Notes under the pieces: generated by a model | The model's database searches: none | What the model was told of the DNA's origin: nothing | What the model saw: only the letters and a program-made list of their open reading frames with translations | Shown here: positions 1-5,599 of the stretch, piece after piece | Position numbering within the stretch: the stretch's first letter is position 1 | How the letters are laid out: the number at the start of each line of letters is the position of its first letter | Source: Bacteroidota bacterium | GTDB lineage: Bacteria; Bacteroidota; Bacteroidia; Flavobacteriales; Weeksellaceae | Length of the DNA: 5,599 nt | Direction: 5' to 3' | NCBI GenBank assembly: GCA_023448955.1 | Contig: JAEXJU010000116.1 | Span: 1-5,599, forward strand | Position numbers and translations under genes: made by a program

Positions 1-1
1 G

Positions 2-391
2 TTATCAATACATGATTTGGTAGAGATAGATGCAGGCGATACTTTTCTTTTCGATGAAGAAGGGATGAAGGGCAAATTCGAAAGAGAAAAACTGGCGGCC
101 AAGAAGATTTTCGGAATATTAGATGAGCCGTTATCCTCAGAGTTTTATAATCTTTGGATCGAATTTGAAGAAGAAGAAACGCCGGATGCAATTTTTGCTT
201 GCGCTATAGACAGGATAATGCCTTTTATTCTTAATTCATACACTTCTGGTAAAAGCTGGACGGAAGCCGGCGTTACCGAAACCCAAGTCAGAAATATGCT
301 GGAAAATGCCATTGGCAGAGCGTCTGACGAAATGGGTGAATGTTTTCAGCTGCTGATGAAAAAATGTTTTGAGGAGAAAAAACTTTATTAG
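2..391 (+). CDS. HD domain phosphohydrolase (HD_3 / YfbR-HDDC2-like), 5' end cut by window
   Basis: The reading frame is open to the left edge, and codons before the TTG at 17 give L-S-I-H-D-L-V-E-I-D-A-G-D-T. That is the central His-Asp metal-binding motif of the HD_3 family, so the gene starts outside the window and the TTG is not the start. About 129 residues are visible. Complete members are usually near 190-200 residues, so the N-terminal third, with the first metal-binding His, is missing. Other family marks are the E-x3-A-A-x2-I-F-G stretch (about 85-130), the L-W-x-E-F-E segment (about 155-175), and a late Asp in A-I-D-R-I-M-P (Asp codon 209-211) expected to complete the metal site. 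Family members such as YfbR and HDDC2 are cytosolic metal-dependent 5'-deoxynucleotidases. Substrate specificity here is not shown by the sequence. The gene converges on the lipoprotein gene and ends at a hairpin terminator. Confidence 0.85.
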   Translation, partial: LSIHDLVEIDAGDTFLFDEEGMKGKFEREKLAAKKIFGILDEPLSSEFYNLWIEFEEEETPDAIFACAIDRIMPFILNSYTSGKSWTEAGVTETQVRNMLENAIGRASDEMGECFQLLMKKCFEEKKLY

Positions 392-398
392 AAACAAT

Positions 399-433
399 AA
401 ACGCTTCCAAAATTGGAAGCGTTTAATTTTTTT
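399..433 (+). terminator. Rho-independent terminator of the HD-domain gene
   Basis: The arms at 399-410 and 413-424 are perfect reverse complements. The innermost pairs cannot form over a 2-nt gap, so a stem of about 10 bp with a 6-nt loop is realistic. Seven T residues follow at 427-433. The T-run overlaps the stop codon of the convergent lipoprotein gene (432-434). Read on the - strand, the hairpin is followed only by a mixed ATTGTTTC sequence, so it should work well for the HD gene and at best weakly for the lipoprotein gene. Confidence 0.85.
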
Positions 434-1424
434 ACCACTTAACTAGATATGGGCCATAGAAACTTGTAAAAGAATTAGCTCCACATTTTTTTCTGACATA
501 AAAATAGTAATTGACTCCTTTAGAAAGATTGGTGTACACTACTGAATTTGGCGCAGAAATATCATACAGTGTAGAATTGGTAGGTGTTCCGGAGCTAGTA
601 GATAAAGACACCTGATATTGTGATGTTCCGTCATTATCCCAATTGATGGTAGTACGGAAATAACTTCCACTTGTGCTTTCATTGGTGTAATTAGCAAAAG
701 TTGGAGCTACGCATCCGGTTGTCACAGTTGCCAGAAATGTAATAGGTTTAGTCCATTCTCCCCATCCGGAAGTGCCATTACAATATGATCTAACATAAAT
801 ATCATATTTTTTTCCGGCTACAAAAGGAGCATTGTAAGTATTTTGTGCTGTTTCTACAACAGTGCCATTGCCAAGCGTAAAACCTTGCTCCCCATACTGG
901 AGCTGATAATAGGCTGGTGTTTGTCCATTGGTGTATGTATCAATCTTCCATTGTATTCTGTTGTACAAATAATTTTCTACTTTAAGCTCGGTAGGTACTT
1001 TACAAAAATTATTGGAAATACTAATCGCCTTTTCAAATCCCCAATCACTTTTTGAGTCCGCTGAACAAATTTTTCTAACAAAGAAAGAATAACTCATACC
1101 ATTAGACAACATTTGACCATTTCCATCGACATTGTTAATACTACGAGAAAAAGTCTTTTCGTTAACGACAAATCCATAGCTTGGAAATCCGTTTCCAGTT
1201 TGATTAAAGCCTATCTCGTAAGATGCAGATTCATTAGAATTGATTGTAAAATTAAGATATTCTCCATTTTGGATTACTTGTAGGCCGTTTACATTCTGGC
1301 ATTTATTGACCTGATCTTCATTTTCTTTTTCGTCATCTCCATTAGACCTTGAACAGCCGGCTAGTGATGATAATCCAATTAAAATGTAAACTAGGTAAAA
1401 ATAGTTTTTAATTTGTGGTTTCAT
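432..1424 (-). CDS. Lipoprotein with three fibronectin type III-like modules
   Basis: This 330-residue protein begins with a signal sequence (hydrophobic about 8-20) ending in the lipobox L-A-G-C, with lipidated Cys24. The residues after it are acidic (DDEKENED, 30-37). An acidic stretch soon after the cysteine resembles the surface-export signals known for Bacteroidota lipoproteins, so cell-surface display is plausible. The rest consists of three modules of about 90 residues (42-136, 141-230, 238-330). Each starts with a Cys and ends with Y-x-[FI]-[FY]-V-R-x-x-C (Cys120, Cys215, Cys314). The Y-x-V-R strand pattern and the Trp near residues 159 and 262 fit a fibronectin III-like beta sandwich. 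No catalytic motif is visible, so a binding or adhesion role is a guess. The third module runs to the last residue and there is no T9SS sorting domain. The ATG at 1424 gives a complete lipoprotein signal. The start lies 12 bp beyond the T-run of the secG terminator. Confidence 0.85.
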   Translation of the reverse strand: MKPQIKNYFYLVYILIGLSSLAGCSRSNGDDEKENEDQVNKCQNVNGLQVIQNGEYLNFTINSNESASYEIGFNQTGNGFPSYGFVVNEKTFSRSINNVDGNGQMLSNGMSYSFFVRKICSADSKSDWGFEKAISISNNFCKVPTELKVENYLYNRIQWKIDTYTNGQTPAYYQLQYGEQGFTLGNGTVVETAQNTYNAPFVAGKKYDIYVRSYCNGTSGWGEWTKPITFLATVTTGCVAPTFANYTNESTSGSYFRTTINWDNDGTSQYQVSLSTSSGTPTNSTLYDISAPNSVVYTNLSKGVNYYFYVRKKCGANSFTSFYGPYLVKW

Positions 1425-1436
1425 AGTTTAAAGTTT

Positions 1437-1464
1437 AAAAAAAAGCTTCCTTTAAAAGGAAGCT
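1437..1464 (-). terminator. Rho-independent terminator of secG
   Basis: On the - strand, arms AGCTTCCTT (1464-1456) and AAGGAAGCT (1452-1444) form a 9-bp stem with a 3-nt loop. An 8-T run follows (1444-1437 read on the - strand, sharing one base with the stem). It lies 27 bp past the secG stop codon. It ends only 12 bp before the ATG of the lipoprotein gene, leaving almost no room for an ordinary promoter between the two. Confidence 0.85.
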
Positions 1465-1490
1465 AATATAATTATGTATGCTATTTAAAT

Positions 1491-1844
1491 TTATTTAGCT
1501 GGAGCTTGAGTTGCTGGCATTTGTGTTGCAGGTGCTGTGTTAGCAGGTGCCTGTTTTGCAGGAGCTTCGCTTTTTACCGGAGCTGGCATTGTTGGTAAAG
1601 TTTGGGATGGTTTTCCAGTAAGAATAATGCTAAGCAAAATTAAAACTACAATTACAGTTCCCAGAGTCCAGGTGGCTTTCTCCATAAAATCATTGGTTCT
1701 TTGTACCCCAAATGTAGCAGAAGAAGCTCCTCCAAAAGTACCGGAAAGACCACCGCCTTTCGGATTTTGCGCCATTATAATGATAACTAATAAAATGCTA
1801 GCGATGATTATAAGAATCATAAACAGCGTAAATATTGTACTCAT
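1491..1844 (-). CDS. secG: Preprotein translocase subunit SecG
   Basis: SecG is the small non-essential partner of SecY and SecE in the inner-membrane Sec translocon, where it assists SecA-driven export. The 117-residue protein has the standard layout: a first membrane helix (about 4-24), the conserved Q-N-P-K-G-G-G-L-S-G-x-F-G-G loop (26-39) with the following S-S-A-T-F-G segment, and a second helix (about 59-77). A low-complexity tail rich in Pro, Ala and Gln follows (about 78-117). Length is close to that of other SecG proteins, and the start places helix 1 directly at the N terminus as usual. A TAnnTTTG promoter box lies 30 bp upstream of the ATG and a strong terminator follows the stop, so it can be transcribed on its own. 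The gene upstream on the same strand has no clear terminator, so read-through from it is also possible. Confidence 0.95.
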   Translation of the reverse strand: MSTIFTLFMILIIIASILLVIIIMAQNPKGGGLSGTFGGASSATFGVQRTNDFMEKATWTLGTVIVVLILLSIILTGKPSQTLPTMPAPVKSEAPAKQAPANTAPATQMPATQAPAK

Positions 1845-1873
1845 AGTATCGTCTTAATAAAAATTTTGAAGCG

Positions 1874-1881
1874 CAAATATA
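1874..1881 (-). promoter_or_regulatory. Probable secG promoter, -7 box TATATTTG
   Basis: The - strand reads TATATTTG here, an exact match to the Bacteroidota -7 consensus TAnnTTTG. Transcription would start near 1868, giving a leader of about 24 nt before the secG ATG. No clear TTG is present at the -33 position; TTC occurs 20 nt upstream of the box (1902-1904). The match is in an AT-rich intergenic stretch, so this is a prediction from position and consensus. Confidence 0.6.
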
Positions 1882-1907
1882 ATGATTATAAATTAATAAA
1901 TGAAAAC

Positions 1908-2756
1908 TTATTTTTTGATAAATTTCACAATGTTGGTTTCATTACTTAGAGATTTTAATTTGATGAAGTAAAGACCTGCTGTCAAATTACTAATATCAAT
2001 TCTGGTACTTTTAAAATCGTTATGAGTAATCAGTTTTCCGGATTCATCAATAATCTCATAGGCTGTAAAATTCTTATCTGATTCTATATTGATATAATCC
2101 TGAACAGGATTTGGGAAAATTTTCACAACGGCTACTTTTTTGCTGGCATCATTAACAGATAATAGACAAGCTGGCGGATTGGAAATAGGACCTGCTGAAA
2201 AATCATAATAAATGATATTAGCAGTTTCAATATAAGGTGTGCTCTGGTAAAGAGGATCAAGATTAGATAGTCTGCAATTGTCGAATGTAAATCCAGATCT
2301 ATAAAACCCAGAAGTATATTTATACCATCCTTCGCAGTCCGTTTTTGTCATCGGTTGTGCCACAGTGTAATCTACTAATGTTTCCGGATCAATTCTTGCC
2401 GGCCACACACATACTGAATTTGGATTCCAGGAAGAAGGTGGTTTGAAATAAACAGTTTTAGAAGGCAACTCCCCAAAATAAAAATTTCTTGTTTGTACGC
2501 CGGAAAATTGACCAGAATAATTCTTTAGTATTGCTTTAATCTGGGTGTTTTGATTTATAGTAATCATTACTTCCTGATATCCCGACGGAGAATTGATGTT
2601 CGGCTCAGAGCCGTCTGTTGTATAATAGATTGTTCCAGACCCTTTCAATGTAGCAGTATAACTTTGATAACTATGATTGACATAAGGTTCAAATTCAATT
2701 TGCCCAAAAAAGGATTGAAATACAATAAATAAAGAAAAGAGTAAAAGTTTTTTCAT
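1908..2756 (-). CDS. T9SS-secreted protein with CHB_HEX_C and CBM26-like modules, no catalytic domain
   Basis: The 282-residue protein starts with a signal peptide (1-18, predicted cleavage G18|Q19). Residues about 26-95 resemble the chitobiase/beta-hexosaminidase C-terminal domain, with the hallmark I-Y-Y-T-T-D-G-S-E-P (43-52). Residues about 100-187 resemble a family 26 starch-binding module: V-Y-F-K-P-P-S-S-W (102-110), V-W-P (117-119), M-T-K-x-D-C-E-G-W-Y-K-Y (136-147). Residues about 211-282 are a type A T9SS sorting domain, with K-I-F-P-N-P-V-Q-D-Y-I-N-I (212-224), A-G-L-Y-F-I-K-L (260-267) and the basic end K-F-I-K-K. The protein should cross the outer membrane through T9SS and lose this last domain. 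In related bacteria these accessory modules commonly sit behind alpha-amylase domains; here no enzyme domain is present although signal peptide and stop are intact. A role in binding glucan outside the cell is inferred. Four cysteines (116, 141, 161, 197) fall in or next to the CBM-like part. The CBM26 call is the least certain part. Confidence 0.85.
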   Translation of the reverse strand: MKKLLLFSLFIVFQSFFGQIEFEPYVNHSYQSYTATLKGSGTIYYTTDGSEPNINSPSGYQEVMITINQNTQIKAILKNYSGQFSGVQTRNFYFGELPSKTVYFKPPSSWNPNSVCVWPARIDPETLVDYTVAQPMTKTDCEGWYKYTSGFYRSGFTFDNCRLSNLDPLYQSTPYIETANIIYYDFSAGPISNPPACLLSVNDASKKVAVVKIFPNPVQDYINIESDKNFTAYEIIDESGKLITHNDFKSTRIDISNLTAGLYFIKLKSLSNETNIVKFIKK

Positions 2757-2780
2757 AGAAATTAGTTTTTAAGTTATCTT

Positions 2781-2788
2781 CAAATTTA
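2781..2788 (-). promoter_or_regulatory. Probable promoter of the T9SS-secreted protein gene, -7 box TAAATTTG
   Basis: The - strand reads TAAATTTG, an exact match to TAnnTTTG. Transcription would begin near 2775, about 19 nt before the ATG at 2756. There is no TTG at the -33 position. The box sits 13 bp from the opposing + strand box at 2802-2809. Confidence 0.55.
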
Positions 2789-2801
2789 CACAATAATTTA
2801 A

Positions 2802-2809
2802 TACCTTCG
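2802..2809 (+). promoter_or_regulatory. Probable promoter of the S9 peptidase gene, -7 box TACCTTCG
   Basis: TACCTTCG differs from the Bacteroidota -7 consensus TAnnTTTG at one position. Transcription would start near 2815, about 26 nt before the ATG at 2841, a leader length similar to that predicted for secG. TTC at 2779-2781, 20 nt upstream of the box, is a weak -33 candidate. Confidence 0.5.
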
Positions 2810-2840
2810 TCTGACTTTTTCAAAACCAATTATTTATCTA

Positions 2841-4835
2841 ATGAAGTTTAAAAATATCCTTGCTGTAGCCATTGCAGCACCTTTTATGATGAATGCACAA
2901 CAGGTAATGACACCGGAAATAATGTGGACGCTTAACAGGCTTGGCGTGCAATCCGTTTCTCCGGATAATTCTTCCTTAATTTACAAGATCAGCAAAACAG
3001 ACCTCAAAACCGAAAAGTCTAATTCTGAAACTTTTTGGCTGGATATCTCAGGGAAATCTACTAAAATCGATTTAGGAAAGAAAAGCTTGATTCAATGGGA
3101 TAATAACGGAATTTATGCTTTAGAAAACAATAAAATTTATCTTTCCAAAGATTCAGGAAAGACTTGGTCAGAATTCTATAGCATTGGCGAAGTTGATAAT
3201 ATTGTAATTTCTCCGGATGGGAAAAAAGTTGCTTTCAGTAAAGCCGTTCACATTGAAAATCTTCTAGGAAAAGATAAATACAAAGACTTACCAAAAACGA
3301 CAGCTCAGATTTATACAGACCTTAATCACAGACATTGGGACGCTTGGAATAACGGTTCTTACAATCACGTTTTTGTGGTTAATGTTTCTGATTCGCCAGA
3401 TAAAGCCAAAGATCTTTTGGAAGGAAAAGCTTTTGATTCACCTCAGAAACCATTTGGTGGCGCAGAAGATTTTGTCTGGAGTCCGGATTCTTCGGAATTG
3501 CTCTATGTGACGAAGGCAAAATCAGGCGCCGAATACGCTCAAAGCACGAACACAGATATTTTCGCATATAATCTGGCTTCCGGAAAAACTACAAATTTAA
3601 CCGATGGAATGATGGGTTACGATGTGAATCCGAAATTCAGTAATGATGGAAAATTCCTGCTTTGGAATTCTATGGAAAGAGATGGTTACGAAGCGGATAA
3701 AAATGACATTATCATTATGGATTGGAAGTCCAAAGCAAAAACCAATCTAACGAAAACTTGGGACGAAAGTGTAACAGGCGATGTAAAATGGGCTTCGGAT
3801 TCCAAATTGATTTATTTCACGTCGGCTTTCAGAGGGACAAAACAATTGTTTTCGGTTGATGTCAAGAACAAATCAGTAAAACAATTGACCAAAGGCGATT
3901 TTGACATCAACGATATTGTTTTAGAAAACAAAGGAAAACTCTGGGTCACAAAAACTGATATCAATCATAATGCAGATTTGTTCGAAGTTGATGCTAAAGG
4001 TTCTTTGAAGCAGATTACTGATATCAATAAAGAGAATTACTCAAAATTAATTCCTGGAAAATCCGAACTGAAAATGGTGAAAACCACGGACGGAAAAGAA
4101 ATGGGCGTTTGGTTCCACTATCCGCCGAATTTTGATCCGAATAAAAAATATCCGACTTTGGTTTATTGTCAGGGCGGACCACAATCTGCACTCACCCAAT
4201 TTTTCTCCACAAGATGGAATTTTGCTTTGATGGCAGCAAATGGTTATATTGTAGTGGCACCAAACAGAAGAGGAATGCCAGGCTGGGGTGTAAAATGGAA
4301 CGAAGAAATCAGCGGCGACTGGGGCGGACAACCGATTAGAGATTATTTGTCTGCAACCGATTTTGCAAAAACTTTACCATATGTAGATGGAAATAGAGTT
4401 GCGGCTGTAGGCGCAAGTTACGGCGGTTATTCCGTATATATGCTGGCTGGTGTTCTCGAAAACAGATTCAAAACGTTTATTGCACACGATGGTTTGTTTG
4501 ATATGAAATCCTGGTACGGAACAACAGAGGAACTCTGGTTTGCCAATTGGGATTTAGGTGGAAGCTATTGGCAAAAACCAACTCCGAAAGCCTATTCAGA
4601 ATTTAATCCGAGTAATTTCGTGGACCAATGGAACAAGCCAATTATGGTTATCCAGGGAGGAATAGACTTCCGAGTTCCTTACGAGCAAGGTCAGGAAGCA
4701 TTCCAGGCTGCAAAATTGAAAGGTCTCAAAACTAAATTCCTTTATTTTCCAAATGAAAACCATTGGGTGCTTCATCCGCAGAATGGTTTGGTTTGGCAGA
4801 GAGAATTCTTTGATTGGTTGAAGGAGACTTTGTAA
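2841..4835 (+). CDS. S9 family serine peptidase, dipeptidyl peptidase 5-like, exported
   Basis: This 664-residue protein has a signal peptide (1-19, predicted cleavage A19|Q20), placing it in the periplasm. Residues about 25-400 are the beta-propeller typical of prolyl oligopeptidases, with blade motifs such as I-S-P-D-G-K (123-128), W-S-P-D-S (213-217) and F-S-N-D-G-K (266-271), plus R-H-W-D-x-W (164-169), common in acylaminoacyl-peptidase-like S9 members. The C-terminal alpha/beta hydrolase domain (about 410-664, Peptidase_S9) carries the oxyanion-region Y-C-Q-G-G-P-Q (442-448), nucleophile Ser526 in G-A-S-Y-G-G, Asp609 in G-G-I-D-F-R-V-P and His641 in N-E-N-H-W. Triad order and spacing fit the family, and length and motifs resemble dipeptidyl peptidase 5 of Porphyromonas. 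DPP5 removes N-terminal dipeptides with Ala or a hydrophobic residue before the cut, supplying dipeptides for uptake. That exact specificity is inferred; another S9 exopeptidase is possible. The gene appears intact. No terminator separates it from the next gene. Confidence 0.93.
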   Translation: MKFKNILAVAIAAPFMMNAQQVMTPEIMWTLNRLGVQSVSPDNSSLIYKISKTDLKTEKSNSETFWLDISGKSTKIDLGKKSLIQWDNNGIYALENNKIYLSKDSGKTWSEFYSIGEVDNIVISPDGKKVAFSKAVHIENLLGKDKYKDLPKTTAQIYTDLNHRHWDAWNNGSYNHVFVVNVSDSPDKAKDLLEGKAFDSPQKPFGGAEDFVWSPDSSELLYVTKAKSGAEYAQSTNTDIFAYNLASGKTTNLTDGMMGYDVNPKFSNDGKFLLWNSMERDGYEADKNDIIIMDWKSKAKTNLTKTWDESVTGDVKWASDSKLIYFTSAFRGTKQLFSVDVKNKSVKQLTKGDFDINDIVLENKGKLWVTKTDINHNADLFEVDAKGSLKQITDINKENYSKLIPGKSELKMVKTTDGKEMGVWFHYPPNFDPNKKYPTLVYCQGGPQSALTQFFSTRWNFALMAANGYIVVAPNRRGMPGWGVKWNEEISGDWGGQPIRDYLSATDFAKTLPYVDGNRVAAVGASYGGYSVYMLAGVLENRFKTFIAHDGLFDMKSWYGTTEELWFANWDLGGSYWQKPTPKAYSEFNPSNFVDQWNKPIMVIQGGIDFRVPYEQGQEAFQAAKLKGLKTKFLYFPNENHWVLHPQNGLVWQREFFDWLKETL

Positions 4836-4860
4836 AGTACTAAACAATTTATATCACAAA

Positions 4861-5583
4861 ATGAAAAAAAAATCACTAATAGTTATTACTTTTTTCTTGT
4901 TAAATAATATTTTCTCACAAACTTATCAGTTTGATTATTTGATTAAGGATTATATGGAGAATCATAAGAATGGTTATAAAAATGCAAATGACCATTTTTA
5001 CAATTCTAAAGATAAGTCATATTATGGACGTTTTTCAAAATCGAATATTGGTTATTGGTTTATGGTATATGATTATGGTAGAAGCTTAGTACATACTTTT
5101 GAAATTGCAAAAACAGATTCTCCAAGTGATGGTTCAAAATATATTTACAAAAATTCTGGATACTATCTTCCAAACGAAAAACTAGAAAAAGAACAAAAAG
5201 CACAAGTATACACTCACACTTTTATTGAAGATATTTCTGGAGGAAAAAAAATGATTCTGAAGAAATTTAAAAACGAAAAAGCTAAAAAAGCCGATGTTGA
5301 AATGACCGGAGATTTTATTAAAATAGATTCTGATTTGAGAGCTTTTTCTTATGTAGAATTGTTTAATACAAGAGCAGATTTAGTGAAATTAGAGGATAAT
5401 GAAACTTATTATCTTCGTGATGCAAAATGGAAAGTTAAAGATTCTGAGGGAGAATATCACACGAATATTTACAAAATTCCTTTGACAATAACTTTGGACT
5501 CAAGTAAAATAAAACTTCCAAAGGAAAAGCCAAAAAGTGCCGAAGAACAAATTGAAGAATGGAAAAAAACAATTGTAAGATAA
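4861..5583 (+). CDS. Exported protein of unknown function
   Basis: I do not recognise a family for this 240-residue protein. It has a clear signal peptide: basic MKKK, a hydrophobic core (5-14), and predicted cleavage S19|Q20. The mature part has no further membrane segment and no cysteine. It is rich in Lys, Tyr, Asp and Asn: an aromatic stretch Y-Y-G-R-F to Y-D-Y-G-R (54-74), a Lys/Glu-rich middle (106-145), alternating hydrophobic/polar segments suggesting beta strands (148-212, for example E-T-Y-Y-L-R-D and I-Y-K-I-P-L-T-I-T-L), and a charged tail (217-238) likely to be helical. No lipobox and no T9SS sorting domain are present, so a periplasmic location is expected. It starts 25 bp after the S9 peptidase stop with no terminator and no good TAnnTTTG box between them, so co-transcription with the peptidase is likely. 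Its coding sequence is visibly more AT-rich than the peptidase gene. The ATG at 4861 is supported by the signal peptide and an A-rich leader. Confidence 0.8.
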   Translation: MKKKSLIVITFFLLNNIFSQTYQFDYLIKDYMENHKNGYKNANDHFYNSKDKSYYGRFSKSNIGYWFMVYDYGRSLVHTFEIAKTDSPSDGSKYIYKNSGYYLPNEKLEKEQKAQVYTHTFIEDISGGKKMILKKFKNEKAKKADVEMTGDFIKIDSDLRAFSYVELFNTRADLVKLEDNETYYLRDAKWKVKDSEGEYHTNIYKIPLTITLDSSKIKLPKEKPKSAEEQIEEWKKTIVR

Positions 5584-5599
5584 ATAAAAAGTGTCAGAA

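Noticed and set aside
17..391. TTG at 17 as the start of a complete 124-residue gene
   Set aside because: The frame continues upstream to the window edge, and the codons just before the TTG encode the His-Asp motif of the HD family. The gene is cut by the window and not short.
843..1055. 70-codon open frame opposite the lipoprotein gene, and a similar one at 2550-2732
   Set aside because: Both lie wholly inside well-supported genes on the other strand and have no signal beyond the absence of stops.
1537..1857. 106-codon open frame antisense to secG
   Set aside because: It lies opposite a clear secG gene, and its product mirrors the repetitive Pro/Ala codons and the membrane helices. No promoter or family signature supports it.
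1845..1907. Terminator hairpin between the T9SS protein gene and secG
   Set aside because: Only weak all-AT pairings such as TTTATTAATTTATAA are visible and none is followed by a T-run, so no terminator is called.
4047..4331. 94-codon open frame antisense to the S9 peptidase
   Set aside because: It overlaps the conserved start of the hydrolase domain on the other strand and its translation has no recognisable domain. It is a shadow of the peptidase gene, as are the shorter ones at 3379-3567 and 4596-4847.
4820..4860. Possible separate promoter for the unknown exported protein (AGACTTTG near 4826-4833)
   Set aside because: It has the TTTG core but lacks the TA of the -7 consensus and has no suitable -33 element. 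Co-transcription with the peptidase explains the gene more simply.

Overview
The window reads as a chromosomal segment of a flavobacterium (Bacteroidota), most likely from the Chryseobacterium/Epilithonimonas group. This rests on low GC content, a C-terminal type IX secretion (T9SS) sorting domain, signal peptides followed by glutamine, promoter boxes of the TAnnTTTG type, A-rich leaders without Shine-Dalgarno sequences, and a SecG with a Pro/Ala-rich tail. The genus is an inference from overall resemblance; no rRNA or other marker gene is present.

Layout. The left edge cuts a + strand HD-domain phosphohydrolase gene (2-391) that ends at a strong terminator (399-433). Three genes follow on the - strand, in transcription order from right to left: a small T9SS-secreted protein with carbohydrate-binding modules (2756-1908), secG (1844-1491), and a lipoprotein made of three fibronectin-III-like modules (1424-432). 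secG has its own promoter box and its own terminator. The lipoprotein gene begins immediately past that terminator. A compact 84-bp divergent region (2757-2840) separates these genes from a + strand pair: a periplasmic S9 serine peptidase resembling dipeptidyl peptidase 5 (2841-4835) and, 25 bp downstream, an unrecognised exported 240-residue protein (4861-5583). There is no gene-free stretch longer than 300 bases.

How the genes fit together. Apart from the HD protein, all are tied to the cell envelope: SecG belongs to the Sec translocon, three proteins carry signal-peptidase-I-type signals, and one is a lipoprotein. This looks like a collection of envelope genes rather than one pathway. No mobile element, CRISPR array, toxin-antitoxin pair or defence system is visible. 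The items most worth a second look are the binding-module-only T9SS protein, the regular cysteine pairing in the lipoprotein modules, the terminator pressed against the lipoprotein start, and the unknown exported protein.
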